A DNA stretch of 64,000 bases from Pseudomonas viciae (GCF_004786035.1 NZ_CP035088.1:5282001-5346000); one strand, 5' to 3'; counted from the first letter of the stretch, positions 10,075-20,498 are shown. Notes: generated by a model not told the origin, from the letters alone. Made by a program: numbers and translations.

Positions 10075-11850
10075 ATGCAAACAAAAACTTCCCGGCGAAC
10101 CTTCGTCAAAGGCCTGACTGCCGGCGGCATCCTCGGTGGCCTGGGGTTATGGCGCTCGCCCGTCTGGGCGGTGACCAGCCCCGGCCAACTCAACGAAATG
10201 ACCGGCACCGAATTCGAGCTGTTCATCGGCGAAAGCCCGGTCAATTTCACCGGCCGTCCGCGCACAGCCCAAACCATCAACGGTGGCATTCCCGGCCCGC
10301 TGCTGCGCTGGCGCGAAGGCGACACCGTGACCCTGCGGGTGCGCAATCGCTTGAAGGACGCCACCTCCATCCATTGGCACGGTATTTTGCTGCCGGCCAA
10401 CATGGACGGCGTTCCCGGGCTGAGCTTCAAAGGCATCGAGCCCGACGGCATGTATGTCTATCAGTTCAAGGTCCGTCAGAACGGCACTTACTGGTACCAC
10501 AGCCACTCCGGCTTCCAGGAGCAATCGGGGGTCTATGGCCCGCTGGTGATCGACGCCAGGGAACCCGAGCCTTTCCAGTACGAGCGGGACTATGTGGTGA
10601 TGCTCAGCGACTGGACCGACGAAGACCCCGGCGCCATCATCCGCAAGCTCAAGAAACAGTCGGACTACTACAACTACCACAAGCGCACCGTCGGCGACTT
10701 CATCGACGATGTGAGCAAGAACGGCTGGGCCGCCACCGTAGCGGATCGCAAGATGTGGGCCGAAATGAAGATGAACCCCACGGACCTGGCCGACGTCAGC
10801 GGTGCCACCTACACCTATCAGATGAACGGCCAGGCGCCGGATGGAAACTGGACCGGCCTGTTCAAACCTGGCGAGCGGCTGCGCCTGCGCTTGATCAACG
10901 GTTCGTCCATGACCTATTTCGATGTGCGCATTCCCGGCCTGAAAATGACCGTGGTGGCGTCCGACGGACAGTACGTCAAGCCAGTGAGCGTCGATGAGTT
11001 GCGGATCGCCGTGGCCGAGACCTACGACGTCATCATCGAACCCAGCGCAGAGGCCTACACCTTGTTCGCCCAGTCGATGGACCGCACCGGATACGCCCGC
11101 GGCACCCTCGCCACCCGGGCTGGCCTTTCGGCGCCGGTGCCAGCGCTGGACCCACGACCGCTAGTGACCATGGACGACATGGGCATGGGCGGCATGGACC
11201 ATGGGGCGATGCAGGGCATGTCGGGGATGGACGACAGCCAGATGCAGGGCATGGATCACAGCCAGATGCAGGGCATGGACGACATGGCCGGCATGGACCA
11301 CGGTTCCATGCAAGGCATGGGCGACATGCAGTCCCATCCGGACACCGAGAAAGACAACCCGCTGGTGGACATGCAGGCCATGAGCGTCAAGCCCAAGCTC
11401 GACGACCCGGGCATGGGCCTGCGCAACAACGGACGCAAGGTGCTGACCTACGCCGACCTGCGCAGCACCTTTCCCGACCCGGACGGCCGTGATCCGGGGC
11501 GAACCCTCGAATTGCACCTGACCGGGCACATGGAGAAATTCGCCTGGTCGTTCAACGGCGTGAAATTCTCCGACGCCGCGCCGCTGCTGCTCAAGTACGG
11601 CGAACGCCTGCGCATCGTGCTGATCAACGACACCATGATGACCCACCCCATTCATCTTCACGGCATGTGGAGCGACCTGGAGGACGAAAACGGCCAGTTC
11701 ATGGTGCGCAAACACACCATCGATGTGCCACCGGGTTCCAAGCGCAGCTACCGGGTCACCGCCGATGCCCTGGGGCGCTGGGCGTATCACTGCCATCTGC
11801 TGTTTCACATGGAGATGGGGATGTTCCGTGAAGTTCGGGTGCAGGAATGA
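10075..11850 (+). CDS. copA: Copper-resistance multicopper oxidase CopA (Tat-exported)
   Basis: Periplasmic cuprous oxidase/copper binder of the PcoA/CopA family. From ATG 10075 it has 591 residues and opens with the twin-arginine signal [17 protein letters not shown]; an in-frame ATG at 10000 would add 25 residues, including a cysteine-rich stretch. Copper-site motifs in order: [25 protein letters not shown] and the C-terminal [14 protein letters not shown] Met-rich insertion, about residues 365-420, has repeated [13 protein letters not shown] units as in CopA. First gene of copABCD. A CopR-like box lies upstream. Confidence 0.95.
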   Translation: MQTKTSRRTFVKGLTAGGILGGLGLWRSPVWAVTSPGQLNEMTGTEFELFIGESPVNFTGRPRTAQTINGGIPGPLLRWREGDTVTLRVRNRLKDATSIHWHGILLPANMDGVPGLSFKGIEPDGMYVYQFKVRQNGTYWYHSHSGFQEQSGVYGPLVIDAREPEPFQYERDYVVMLSDWTDEDPGAIIRKLKKQSDYYNYHKRTVGDFIDDVSKNGWAATVADRKMWAEMKMNPTDLADVSGATYTYQMNGQAPDGNWTGLFKPGERLRLRLINGSSMTYFDVRIPGLKMTVVASDGQYVKPVSVDELRIAVAETYDVIIEPSAEAYTLFAQSMDRTGYARGTLATRAGLSAPVPALDPRPLVTMDDMGMGGMDHGAMQGMSGMDDSQMQGMDHSQMQGMDDMAGMDHGSMQGMGDMQSHPDTEKDNPLVDMQAMSVKPKLDDPGMGLRNNGRKVLTYADLRSTFPDPDGRDPGRTLELHLTGHMEKFAWSFNGVKFSDAAPLLLKYGERLRIVLINDTMMTHPIHLHGMWSDLEDENGQFMVRKHTIDVPPGSKRSYRVTADALGRWAYHCHLLFHMEMGMFREVRVQE

Positions 11851-11860
11851 GGAGCCCAGC

Positions 11861-12772
11861 ATGAGCATTATGACTAAACACCGCACCCTGCCCGTGGCTG
11901 TCATTGCCAGCCTGACCCTCGGCACCACCGCCTCGGCCTGGGCGGCGGGCAACGATATGCAAGGCATGGATCACAGCCAGATGCCGGGGATGGACCACAG
12001 CCAGATGCAAGGCATGGATTCGATGCAGGGCATGGAACCGATGCAATCGGCGCCGACCACCAGCCGCACGCCGATCCCCGAACTGACCGCCGCCGACCGC
12101 GCCGCCGTCTACGAGGATCATGGCGGACATGCGGTGCATGACAGCGCCATCAATTCGTTTTTCCTGATTGACCAGCTGGAATGGCAAGACGCCGATGACG
12201 GCAGCGCCCTGAGCTGGGACGCCTCCGGTTGGATCGGCGGCGATATCGACCGCTTGTGGTTGCGCTCCGAAGGTGAACGCCTCAATGGCAAGACCGAAGA
12301 GGCGGAACTTCAGGCGCTGTGGGGACACGCCATCAGCCCTTGGTGGGACGTGGTCGCCGGCGTACGCCAGGACTTCAAGCCTGGCGATCCGCAAACCTGG
12401 GCCGCCTTCGGCGTGCAGGGCATGGCGCTCTACAACTTCGAAGCCGAGGCCACCGCATTCATCGGTGAGGGTGGCCAGAGCGCGGCGCGCCTGGAAGGCG
12501 ACTACGACATACTACTGACCAATAGATTGATCCTGCAGCCCACCGCCGAGGTCAATTTTTATGGCAAGAACGATCCTGCCCGCGGCGTCGGTTCGGGGCT
12601 GTCGGACACCGAACTCGGCGTGCGCCTGCGTTATGAAGTCCGTCGTGAATTCGCACCATACATTGGCGTCACCTGGAATCGGGTCTACGGCAACACCGCC
12701 GACTACGCCCGGGAAGAAGGCGAAGACCGCAGCGAAGCGCGCCTGGTGCTGGGCCTGCGCATGTGGTTCTGA
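11861..12772 (+). CDS. copB: Copper-resistance outer-membrane protein CopB
   Basis: 303 residues from ATG 11861, preceded by TGAGGAG. An N-terminal signal peptide ends near AWAAG, followed by a Met/His/Asp-rich copper-binding repeat ([17 protein letters not shown]). The rest is the CopB beta-barrel, with [35 protein letters not shown] and the C-terminal VLGLRMWF, ending in phenylalanine as outer-membrane proteins do. It starts 10 bp after copA and is translationally close to it. Sequesters copper at the outer membrane in CopABCD systems. Confidence 0.94.
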   Translation: MSIMTKHRTLPVAVIASLTLGTTASAWAAGNDMQGMDHSQMPGMDHSQMQGMDSMQGMEPMQSAPTTSRTPIPELTAADRAAVYEDHGGHAVHDSAINSFFLIDQLEWQDADDGSALSWDASGWIGGDIDRLWLRSEGERLNGKTEEAELQALWGHAISPWWDVVAGVRQDFKPGDPQTWAAFGVQGMALYNFEAEATAFIGEGGQSAARLEGDYDILLTNRLILQPTAEVNFYGKNDPARGVGSGLSDTELGVRLRYEVRREFAPYIGVTWNRVYGNTADYAREEGEDRSEARLVLGLRMWF

Positions 12773-12825
12773 CCCGCTGATCTGTTCCACTAAAAACTAA
12801 AAAACCGAGCTGTAGGAGTCCTTGC

Positions 12826-13212
12826 ATGTCATTACTCAAAACCGCTGTTGTTGCTGTCACGCTGTCCGCCGGCCTGTTGCTCAGTGGCTTGGCCCAGGCC
12901 CATCCGAAACTGCTGTCCTCTACCCCCGCCGAAGGTGCGGACGGGGCTGCACCGGCAAAAATCGAACTGCATTTTTCGGAAAACCTGATGACCAAGTTTT
13001 CCGGCGCCAAGCTGATGATGACTGAAATGCCCGGCATGGCGGCCCATTCGCCGATGCCCATGCCAGCCAAGGTGTCCGGCAGCGATGACCCCAAGACCAT
13101 GGTCATCATCCCGAACACCCCGCTCAGCGCAGGCACCTACCAGGTGCAGTGGCGCGCGGTGTCATCCGACACTCATCCGATCACCGGCAACGTCACGTTC
13201 AAGGTGAAGTGA
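12826..13212 (+). CDS. copC: Periplasmic copper chaperone CopC
   Basis: 128 residues. Signal peptide ending LAQA with the mature N-terminus [12 protein letters not shown], where the first His is the Cu(II) ligand of the family. [13 protein letters not shown] supplies the Met-rich Cu(I) site, and [14 protein letters not shown] is the C-terminal signature with the Asp and His Cu(II) ligands. Delivers or binds copper for CopD. RBS TAGGAG precedes the ATG. Confidence 0.95.
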   Translation: MSLLKTAVVAVTLSAGLLLSGLAQAHPKLLSSTPAEGADGAAPAKIELHFSENLMTKFSGAKLMMTEMPGMAAHSPMPMPAKVSGSDDPKTMVIIPNTPLSAGTYQVQWRAVSSDTHPITGNVTFKVK

Positions 13213-13216
13213 TTCG

Positions 13217-14128
13217 ATGAGCGAGTCCATCAACATCGCCCTGCGCTTTGCCCTGTACCTGGATTTGATGTTGCTGTTCGGCCTGGCCGCTTTTGGTCTC
13301 TATAGCCTGCGTGGCAAAGAGCGGATGTCGGGTGCGCTGTTGAGTTTCGCGCCGTTGCTGCTGACCACGACCGTGCTCGGCGTGCTGTTGTCCGTGCTCG
13401 CCATGGTGTGCATGGCTCGGGCCATGAGCGGTATTGCGGACTGGGCCGAGCTGTGGCAGCACATTGAAATGATGGTATTCGAGACCGACGTGGGTTGGAG
13501 CTGGAACCTGCGGATCGCGGCGCTCGTGCTGGCTGGTTTCGCCGTGATGCTCAATAAACGTTGGCCGAGCGCCAGCTTGGCCCTGGTCCTGCTGGGCGGC
13601 GCCGTAGCGTTGGCAACGCTGGCTTGGGCCGGGCATGGCGCCATGGACGAAGGTGAGCGCCGCAATTGGCACTTCATCACCGACTTTTTGCATTTATGGG
13701 CCGCCGGTGGCTGGGTTGGCGCCTTGGCCGCATTTGCCCTGCTGCTGCACCAGGCCGAACCTCGACTGCCGGTTCTGGCGCGCACGCTGACCGGGTTTGA
13801 AACAGCCGGGGCGGTGATGGTGTTGGTGGTCGGGGTGACGGGGGTGGTGAACTATCTATTCATCGTCGGCCCGAATATCGAAGGGCTGCTGGACAGTACC
13901 TATGGTCAGTTGCTGGCGCTCAAACTGGTGTTGTTCGCGGTTATGCTGGTGTTCGCCGCGCTGAATCGTTTTCACCTCAGCCCACTGCTGGAGCAGGCCC
14001 GGCAGACCGGGGAGCACAGCGTCGCGGTGAATGCCCTGCGACGCAGCATGGTGCTGGAGCTCTGTGTGGCAGTGGTCATTCTGGGGTTGGTGGCGTGGCT
14101 GGGGACGTTGAGCCCGGTGATGGAATAG
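13217..14128 (+). CDS. copD: Copper-resistance inner-membrane protein CopD
   Basis: 303 residues with about eight hydrophobic segments, the CopD fold. Starts 5 bp after the copC stop and uses an AAGGTGA ribosome-binding site inside the copC end. Seen: [22 protein letters not shown], the His-containing region typical of the family, and [25 protein letters not shown]. Proposed to pass copper across the inner membrane with CopC. Last gene of copABCD. Confidence 0.93.
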   Translation: MSESINIALRFALYLDLMLLFGLAAFGLYSLRGKERMSGALLSFAPLLLTTTVLGVLLSVLAMVCMARAMSGIADWAELWQHIEMMVFETDVGWSWNLRIAALVLAGFAVMLNKRWPSASLALVLLGGAVALATLAWAGHGAMDEGERRNWHFITDFLHLWAAGGWVGALAAFALLLHQAEPRLPVLARTLTGFETAGAVMVLVVGVTGVVNYLFIVGPNIEGLLDSTYGQLLALKLVLFAVMLVFAALNRFHLSPLLEQARQTGEHSVAVNALRRSMVLELCVAVVILGLVAWLGTLSPVME

Positions 14129-14152
14129 GAGGTTGTGAACTACAGCAAATCC

Positions 14153-14241
14153 TGTGGGAGCAAGGCTGCCCGCGATGAACGATAACGCGGTTCAGCTGTT
14201 AGAGCGCGGCGCGGCCATCGCGAGCAAGCTTTGCTCCCACA
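14153..14241. repeat. REP doublet (REPIN), degenerate, after copD
   Basis: TGTGGGAGCAAGGCTGCCCGCGATG at 14153 and the imperfect complement CATCGCGAGCAAGCTTTGCTCCCACA ending at 14241, surrounding GC-rich spacer sequence. It separates copD from the next transcription unit. Confidence 0.8.
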
Positions 14242-14389
14242 GCGGGGACAAATCCCCTCGCCACAAGAGCACCGGATCTTCACGACTCGGGCGCGGCATT
14301 TAATTATTCAATACGCCGCGCCAGTTTTCAGTTTGCCCATAGCAGGGTGCCGTAGCCTAAATAGGGCTTTGTTAAGCCAAGGCTCTGTT

Positions 14390-15577
14390 ATGGAAAACGT
14401 TCGAACCTCAAGCACCCACGCCGTCTGGCTGATGGTCAGCATCGTGTTGGTGGCGCTGAATCTGCGGCCCTCCATGGCCGCGGTCGGGCCGTTGTTGTCG
14501 GCCATTCGCGGCGAGGTGCCCTTGAGTTTCAGCACGGCCTCGCTGCTGACCATGCTGCCGGTCATGGCGATGGGCCTGGCGATGTTCCTGGGCATGCGCA
14601 TCGCCCTGCGCATCGGTGAACACCGCACCATTGTGCTGTCGCTGTTGATCATCGGCATCGCCACGGCATCGCGTTTGTACCTGGACAGCGCCGCCGAGCT
14701 GATCATCAGTGCGGTGTTGGCCGGGCTCGGTATCGCCCTGATCCAGGCCGTGATGCCGGCGCTGATCAAGTCGCGCTACGCCGACAACGTCTCCTTGTTC
14801 ATGGGCCTGTATGTCACCTCGATCATGGGCGGGGCGGCGATTGCCGCGTCGTTTTCGCCGTTTGTCCTGACACAAACCGGCAGCTGGCGCATCGGCCTGG
14901 CGATCTGGGCGCTGCTGGCGCTGATCGCCCTGGGTTGCTGGTACGCCCAGCGCTCAGCCGTCACCCCGTTACCCGAAGCACCTGCCCGGCAGAAAGAATC
15001 GTTCTTCAGCAACTCCCGGGCCTGGTTGCTGGCGATTTTCTTCGGCCTCGGCACTGCTTCCTACACCTGCGTGCTCGCCTGGCTGGCGCCGTACTACGTG
15101 GAAAAGGGTTGGAGCGAACAACACGCCGGCCTGCTGCTGGGGTTCCTCACGGCCATGGAAGTGTTGTCTGGCCTCGTCACCCCGGCGATTGCCAACCGCA
15201 GCCAGGATAAACGCCTGGTCCTCGCCGTTCTGCTGCTCCTGATCATGGGCGGTTTCTGCGGCCTGATCCTCAGCCCGGAACGCTTTAGCCTGTTGTGGCC
15301 CTGCCTGCTGGGGCTGGGCATCGGCGGCCTGTTCCCGATGAGCCTGATCGTGTCTCTCGACCACCTGGACAACCCACGCCGGGCCGGTGGCCTGACGGCG
15401 TTCGTGCAAGGCATCGGCTACCTGATCGCAGGGCTCTCGCCGTTGATTGCCGGGATGATTCGCGATCAGTTGGGCAGCTTCGAATGGGCCTGGTGGTCGC
15501 TCACCGCGGTCATGGCTCTGATGGTCCTGATGGTCCTTCGCTTCAATCCCAAGCACTACGCGCGGCATATCAGCTAA
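14390..15577 (+). CDS. MFS transporter, CynX/NimT family
   Basis: 395 residues from ATG 14390 (MENVRTSSTH), with AAGG about 9 bases upstream. Twelve hydrophobic segments are visible. The opening ALNLRPSMAAVGPLLSAIRG is the hallmark of the cyanate/nitroimidazole-type (CynX, NimT) MFS subfamily. The substrate cannot be read from sequence: candidates are small organic anions or amide-type compounds. Stands between copD and an EamA transporter gene on the same strand, neither close enough to prove an operon. Confidence 0.88.
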   Translation: MENVRTSSTHAVWLMVSIVLVALNLRPSMAAVGPLLSAIRGEVPLSFSTASLLTMLPVMAMGLAMFLGMRIALRIGEHRTIVLSLLIIGIATASRLYLDSAAELIISAVLAGLGIALIQAVMPALIKSRYADNVSLFMGLYVTSIMGGAAIAASFSPFVLTQTGSWRIGLAIWALLALIALGCWYAQRSAVTPLPEAPARQKESFFSNSRAWLLAIFFGLGTASYTCVLAWLAPYYVEKGWSEQHAGLLLGFLTAMEVLSGLVTPAIANRSQDKRLVLAVLLLLIMGGFCGLILSPERFSLLWPCLLGLGIGGLFPMSLIVSLDHLDNPRRAGGLTAFVQGIGYLIAGLSPLIAGMIRDQLGSFEWAWWSLTAVMALMVLMVLRFNPKHYARHIS

Positions 15578-15711
15578 TCGCCGAAGACAGCCCCGCGCAC
15601 AAAGTCAAAGGGCGGCATTACGTGCCGCTCCACTTTTCAACACTCAACCACGACGGCAGACCGACTCGTCCCTCACGACGCTGCGGTCTGTAACGCAGGA
15701 ATAAGACCTTG

Positions 15712-16623
15712 ATGAAACACGTCGGTTTTGCAGCCGCTCACTGGGGCATGCTCATCTGGGCGATGCTGATCGCCTCGTCGTTCTTCGCCGCGGCACAGGT
15801 CAGCCAGACGATCGATCCGATCTTGCTCACCGGCCTGCGGCTGCTGTTTTCGGCAATGATGTTCCTGCCGCTACTGCTCCTGAAACACACCTCACCCATC
15901 TCCACCAGGGGCCTGCTAGCCCACGCGGTACTCGGCCTGCTGCTGGCGACTTACTTTGGTTCGCTGTTCGAAGCACTGCGCTATACCTCAGCGGTCAACA
16001 CCGCGACGTTGTACACGCTGGTGCCCTTGATAACCTTGTTTTTCGAGGCATTCCTGCTGCCCAATCCAAGCCTCAAGACCCGCGTGCTGCCCATGCTGGT
16101 CGCGGCAATCGGCGCGCTGCTGCTGACCCTCAAAGGCTCGGCCCCAGGGCAATTGCCTGCGCTCTATCCGTCGCTGGTCTTCGGCGTCGGTTGCCTGGCG
16201 ATGGCGTTGTACTCCCCCCTCAGCCAGCGCTTCAAAGCCTCGGTATTGAAGGGCCGGGAACCCGTGACGATGACGTTCTGGAACATGTTGTTCGGCGCGC
16301 TGTTTCTGCTGGTGTTCTGCCTGTTCAGCGGCGGGTGGCGCAGCGGCGTGCAATTGTCGACGCTGGATATCGGCTGGCTGGTGTACCTGGCATTGTTCGG
16401 CACACTCGCCACTTTCTGGTTGCTGCACCGGGCAATTGGGGTGATTGCGCCGTCGACAGTGATTTCCTATGTGTACCTCAACACCCTGTTCGTGACGTTG
16501 ATCCATTGGTTCTGGCTCAGGGAGCAACCCATGATGATCGAAATCATCGGCGCCACCCTGGTGGGCGTTGGCATGCTGACCCTGGTGGCCGGCAGCCGCA
16601 TTGCCAAGGTTGCCACGGCTTGA
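15712..16623 (+). CDS. EamA-family (DMT) transporter
   Basis: 303 residues with ten hydrophobic segments in two EamA repeats (first near residues 8-140, second near 155-295). The second repeat includes FGTLATFWLLHRAIGVIAPSTVISYVYLNTLFV, typical of RhaT/YdcZ-like metabolite exporters. ATG 15712 follows AGGA at 12 bases. It converges with the amidase at 16630 across only 6 bp. It could export a product of the neighbouring operon, but that is inference from position only. Confidence 0.88.
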   Translation: MKHVGFAAAHWGMLIWAMLIASSFFAAAQVSQTIDPILLTGLRLLFSAMMFLPLLLLKHTSPISTRGLLAHAVLGLLLATYFGSLFEALRYTSAVNTATLYTLVPLITLFFEAFLLPNPSLKTRVLPMLVAAIGALLLTLKGSAPGQLPALYPSLVFGVGCLAMALYSPLSQRFKASVLKGREPVTMTFWNMLFGALFLLVFCLFSGGWRSGVQLSTLDIGWLVYLALFGTLATFWLLHRAIGVIAPSTVISYVYLNTLFVTLIHWFWLREQPMMIEIIGATLVGVGMLTLVAGSRIAKVATA

Positions 16624-16629
16624 GATTCG

Positions 16630-18051
16630 TCAGTAGGTCGATGCCTCGCAAGGCGTAACCGCGCTCCAACGTTCCAGCTCCCGTTCAAGGAAACCGGCCA
16701 CCGCCAACAGACGCTGCTCTTGCCAGTGCGGCCCGACAATCTGGATGCCGATGGGCATCCCGGTGGCGGGGTCGAACCCGGCACGGATCACCACCGCGGG
16801 GGAGCCGCTGAGACTGAACGGGAACACGAAGGCATACCGATCGCGATCTTGCAGGGACTCTCCATGACGGAATGCAACGTCCGGGAATACCGGACAGATG
16901 AACAAATCGTGCTGCTTGAAGAACTTCGCCAACTGATAGCGGAAGGTATCGATCATGATCCAGTCGCGCTTGACGTCATCCACGCTCAATTTCACGGCTT
17001 CGCTCATGTCCAGCAACTGAGCGATAGGCGCAGTGAACTGGCGTTTGTTCATGGAATCGAACAATTGCCGCCAGCCGCGTCCGGCATCAGCGCCGGTGAT
17101 GAACACCCGCCATAGCACATCGCAGGCCTCGCCGAGCAACGGCGGCGCAACCGTATCCACCTGCGCCACCACCGCCCCCAGGCACCGTTCGACCTGCTGC
17201 AGCACCTGGCTCACCGCCGCGCTGACGGGGGTTCGGCTCGACTGCGAAAACAGCGCGACGCGCAGTTCGGCCAGCGGCTCGCTGGCGGCGAACGGCACAT
17301 CGACGGTATCCGGGTCATAGCCGTCGGCGCCGCTGATCAACTGACCAAGCAGCGCCAGGTCATCGACATAACGCCCCATCACGCCAAAGGCCGAGGTCAT
17401 ATGGAACAGCCCGGACCGGTCATTGGGAAACTGACCGGTCAACGGCACCCGACCCTGGGTCAGTTTCAGGCCGCAGATACCATTGAAGTGCGCGGGAATC
17501 CGCACACTGCCACAGGCATCGGAAGCCAGCCCGGCCGGCGAGCAGCCGGCGGCAATCGCTGCCGCTTCACCGCCGCTGCTGCCTCCAGCGGAGCGCCGCA
17601 GGTCGTGGGGGTTGAGGGTACGACCGTAGATCAGGTTCTCGGTCTCGAAGGCCATGCACAATTCCGACACATTGCTGATGCCCAGAATGATCGCGCCGGC
17701 CTGTCGAAGCCGGGCAACCGTCGTCGCATCCTCCTGACTGGCATCGCCCATCAGCTCCCCCACGCCGCGGGACATCTTGAATCCGCGAACGTGGAGGACG
17801 TCCTTGATGGTGATGGGAATGCCGTGCAATGGACCGCTGATCTGCCCAACGCGTGCCAGCTCATCCGCCTCACGGGCCTGGCGCCGCAACACCTCTACCG
17901 GCGCCAGTTGAATTAATGCGTTGATGTGCCGGTTACGCTCGGCGATGCGTTGCAGGTAGAACTCCAACAACGTCACGCTGGTCAGCACGCCGCGGCGCAG
18001 CAGACCCGCCATTTCCCGCAGGGTCAGCGTGTCAGGATTGAACATGTTCAT
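16630..18051 (-). CDS. Amidase-signature family hydrolase
   Basis: 473 residues from ATG 18051, in an ATGA overlap with the preceding aminotransferase. The Ser-cisSer-Lys triad is visible: lysine in ITIKDVLHV (about residue 83), cis-serine in GGSSGGEAAAIAAG, nucleophile serine in LASDACGSVRIPAHFNG. The usual GSDxGGS motif is altered to ASDACGS, but the nucleophile is kept. The family hydrolyses amides and sometimes esters, and also supplies cyclising or transferring enzymes in biosynthesis. Last gene of the six-gene operon, so it probably acts on an amide made or taken in by this pathway. No signal peptide. GatA is excluded because GatB/GatC are absent and the context differs. Confidence 0.9.
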   Translation of the reverse strand: MNMFNPDTLTLREMAGLLRRGVLTSVTLLEFYLQRIAERNRHINALIQLAPVEVLRRQAREADELARVGQISGPLHGIPITIKDVLHVRGFKMSRGVGELMGDASQEDATTVARLRQAGAIILGISNVSELCMAFETENLIYGRTLNPHDLRRSAGGSSGGEAAAIAAGCSPAGLASDACGSVRIPAHFNGICGLKLTQGRVPLTGQFPNDRSGLFHMTSAFGVMGRYVDDLALLGQLISGADGYDPDTVDVPFAASEPLAELRVALFSQSSRTPVSAAVSQVLQQVERCLGAVVAQVDTVAPPLLGEACDVLWRVFITGADAGRGWRQLFDSMNKRQFTAPIAQLLDMSEAVKLSVDDVKRDWIMIDTFRYQLAKFFKQHDLFICPVFPDVAFRHGESLQDRDRYAFVFPFSLSGSPAVVIRAGFDPATGMPIGIQIVGPHWQEQRLLAVAGFLERELERWSAVTPCEASTY

Positions 18052-19388
18052 GATGCCTTCCTGCCGCGCAGCCACTTGTTGGGCAACTGGTACATATTGC
18101 GCACCACCAGGGAAAACGCCTTCACCGCCAGCGCCGGGCGCCGGTCGATGGCTTCCAGGGCTTCTTCGATCATCACCAGGACATGGTGCAACGCTTCGGC
18201 GCTGATGTTCAGCGGCGGATAGAAGCGCAGTACCGGGCGTGTGGCCTTTTCATTCATCGAATGCCCGGCATGCACGCCACGCTTGCCCAGTTCCATGCTC
18301 ATCAAGGCTTCATAGACCGAGCCGCGCAGACGTAGGCCGGTCATCAAACCGACGCCTGGTACGTCCTCGACGATGTGCGGATAGCGCAAGGCCAGCCGTT
18401 GCAGGCCATGACGCAATAAACCACCGTTGACCCGCGACTGCTCCACCAGGTTGTGTTGCTCGATGTAGTCAATGGCCGCGAGCGCCGAAGCACAGGCCAC
18501 CGGGTGCCCGCCGTTGGTTCGTGTGTCAGGCTCGATTTCGCTGAGCGGATACTGGGTGACCAGGCGCTGGCTGTACATGGCGCAGGCAAACGAGGTGTAG
18601 CCGCCGGTCAAGCCCTTGGAGAGGATCATGATGTCGGGCACTACTTCGTCATATTGCACAGCGAACCATTTGCCGCAGCGCCCGAAACCGGTCTGGATTT
18701 CATCGGCCACCAACAGCGTACCGGTGGCATCGCACAAGGCCCGAAGATTGGCCATGTAGCCCACCGGGGGCACCTGTAAATGAGCACCACCCAGAATCGG
18801 TTCGACGTACACCGCACACACGCCCTCGCCCACGGCTTTTTGCAGGGCGGCGAAATCGCCGTAGGGCACGCAGGTCACGTCAGGGGGATCGATACCATAG
18901 CTGGCATGGTTCTGTTGCTGGCCAAGAATGCTCATCGCCGCCAAGGTCTTGCCATGGTAAGAACCGCTCATCACCACGATTCCACGCCGATGGGACTGGA
19001 CTTTCAACACATACCGCAGGCTCTGCTCGACGGCTTCGGCGCCCGAGACCATGAATTGCACATCGCCCCATTCCCCCGGCACCAACTGGCACAGCCGCTC
19101 GGACAGGGTGTCCTGAAGCGGGTGGCGCCGGCCTTCCGGCACCCAGGCCATCTGATTCAATTGCACCTGCACCCGCTCACGCACCGTCGGATTGCGATGG
19201 CCGACGATAAACACGCCATAACTGCACGCACAGTCGATAAAGCGCTTGCCGGTGTGGTCGGTGACATGAATGCCATCGGCCTGTTGCTCGACGCTGGTCT
19301 TGCCCAGGCGATACAGCTTGGCCGCCGACGCACTCCAGTGGCGCTGGCAGTCATCCAACAGTTGTTCATGCGGCCTGAGTAAGGACAT
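18048..19388 (-). CDS. Class III (fold-type I) PLP aminotransferase, apparently active
   Basis: 446 residues. Features of ornithine/diaminobutyrate/GABA-type transaminases: phosphate-binding VSGAEAVEQSLR, YHGKTLAAMS, PLP-ring aspartate in VADEIQTGFGRCGKWFA (D229), and the Schiff-base lysine K258 in MILSKGLTGGY. The start overlaps the end of the upstream lysine-less aminotransferase by 23 nt, and its own stop overlaps the amidase start (ATGA). Tight coupling to a non-canonical homologue suggests a heteromeric complex. Substrate unknown; these enzymes usually move an omega- or beta-amino group. Confidence 0.93.
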   Translation of the reverse strand: MSLLRPHEQLLDDCQRHWSASAAKLYRLGKTSVEQQADGIHVTDHTGKRFIDCACSYGVFIVGHRNPTVRERVQVQLNQMAWVPEGRRHPLQDTLSERLCQLVPGEWGDVQFMVSGAEAVEQSLRYVLKVQSHRRGIVVMSGSYHGKTLAAMSILGQQQNHASYGIDPPDVTCVPYGDFAALQKAVGEGVCAVYVEPILGGAHLQVPPVGYMANLRALCDATGTLLVADEIQTGFGRCGKWFAVQYDEVVPDIMILSKGLTGGYTSFACAMYSQRLVTQYPLSEIEPDTRTNGGHPVACASALAAIDYIEQHNLVEQSRVNGGLLRHGLQRLALRYPHIVEDVPGVGLMTGLRLRGSVYEALMSMELGKRGVHAGHSMNEKATRPVLRFYPPLNISAEALHHVLVMIEEALEAIDRRPALAVKAFSLVVRNMYQLPNKWLRGRKAS

Positions 19389-20490
19389 GGCTTAACGTTT
19401 CCTTGATGATGTGCGCAGCACGTTGAATGTGTTCAGGGCGAGCGCTGATCGGGCAGCGCAAGATCAATTCGCGGCCACGGGGCGCGCTGACATAGACGCC
19501 TTGCTGGTAAAGCGCTTCGCAGAGCATGGCCGGTTGCAGGTCATCGGTCAGCGGTAAACTGACCCAGGCCCCCACGGCCACGGCCCCGAATGAAGCCAGG
19601 GTTTGTGCCAGGTACTGGCCGTTTTCCTGGCATTGCCAGGGCGAATCGTGGGTTTGCACGTAATCCAGCGCGGCCAGGGCCGCCACGCAGGCCATTGGAT
19701 TACCGGCGGTGGTGCTACCGTGTTTGGCCGGGCTGCTGCGCCCATAGACCTGCCAGGCCATGTGCTCGCTGCAGGTATAGGTGCCGATGGGAATCGCGCT
19801 GCCGCCCAGGGGCCCGCCGAGCACGACAATGTCCGGAACCGGGCGATAACGCTGGAAACCGAACAGCGAACCCAGGCTGCCGAGGCAGCTCTGGGTGTCG
19901 ACCGCGATGACCGGCGCCGACGCCTGTGCCGCGCGAGCATGCAACTGCTCGATCAAGGCCGGCTCGAGCAGTTGCAGCCGGCCGTTTGCATCCGTGCGGG
20001 TGCTGCTGTGGCACACCGCAAAGCAGTCGCTCCAATCCACCGTGTCCAGGTCAGCGAGATGACGAATCGCCGCTCGCTTGAACCCCAGGAAACCCTGCAC
20101 GCCAAGATCGCCCTGCGTGGCATTGAGGCAACGCCCGTAAGTCAGCGAGCCGTAATCCCCCCCCTGGATGAACACAATGGTGTTGCCCTTGGGCTTGAGT
20201 CCCTTGCACAACTTCAAGGCGCCCTCAAAAGCCTCATCGCCGGAGCTGCACACATATGAGCTGACCAGCGGCGCGGGCAGCAGCTCGGCCAGACGTCGGC
20301 ACAAGGCAAGCAACGGTTCGGACATCAGTACCCGATTGGACAGGCCCATGATGTCCGCCTGGCGGCTGACCGCCTCGATCACGGACGGCACCTGGAAGCC
20401 GAACCCGCCGCTCAGATCGATAATCTGCCGGCCATCGCCGTCGAGGTAGGTCTCGTACTGTCCGCTGATAATGTATTTGTTGTTCTTCAT
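19366..20490 (-). CDS. Class III aminotransferase homologue lacking the PLP lysine
   Basis: 374 residues, clearly the same fold: SSGDEAFEGALKL (phosphate loop), VIAVDTQSCLGSLG where active enzymes have DExxTGxGRxG, and KHGSTTAGNPMACVAALAALDYV (intact). Where the Schiff-base lysine should be, the protein reads VVLGGPLGGSAIPIG: the expected K is G226, codon at 19813-19815. The glutamate of the DE pair and the TGFGR residues are also changed. It is about 70 residues shorter than its downstream partner. It is intact and in an operon, so I call it a probable pseudoenzyme subunit, not a decaying gene. It could still bind PLP or product non-covalently. Start MKNNKYIISG, 8 bp after the oxygenase stop. 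Confidence 0.88.
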   Translation of the reverse strand: MKNNKYIISGQYETYLDGDGRQIIDLSGGFGFQVPSVIEAVSRQADIMGLSNRVLMSEPLLALCRRLAELLPAPLVSSYVCSSGDEAFEGALKLCKGLKPKGNTIVFIQGGDYGSLTYGRCLNATQGDLGVQGFLGFKRAAIRHLADLDTVDWSDCFAVCHSSTRTDANGRLQLLEPALIEQLHARAAQASAPVIAVDTQSCLGSLGSLFGFQRYRPVPDIVVLGGPLGGSAIPIGTYTCSEHMAWQVYGRSSPAKHGSTTAGNPMACVAALAALDYVQTHDSPWQCQENGQYLAQTLASFGAVAVGAWVSLPLTDDLQPAMLCEALYQQGVYVSAPRGRELILRCPISARPEHIQRAAHIIKETLSHVLTQAA

Positions 20491-20498
20491 GAGGAGTC

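Noticed and set aside
14398..14406. TTCGAACCT copy resembling the tRNA-Lys T-arm as a possible attachment site
   Set aside because: Only 9 bases match the tRNA 3' region, far below the length needed for an island duplication. No integrase gene is present.
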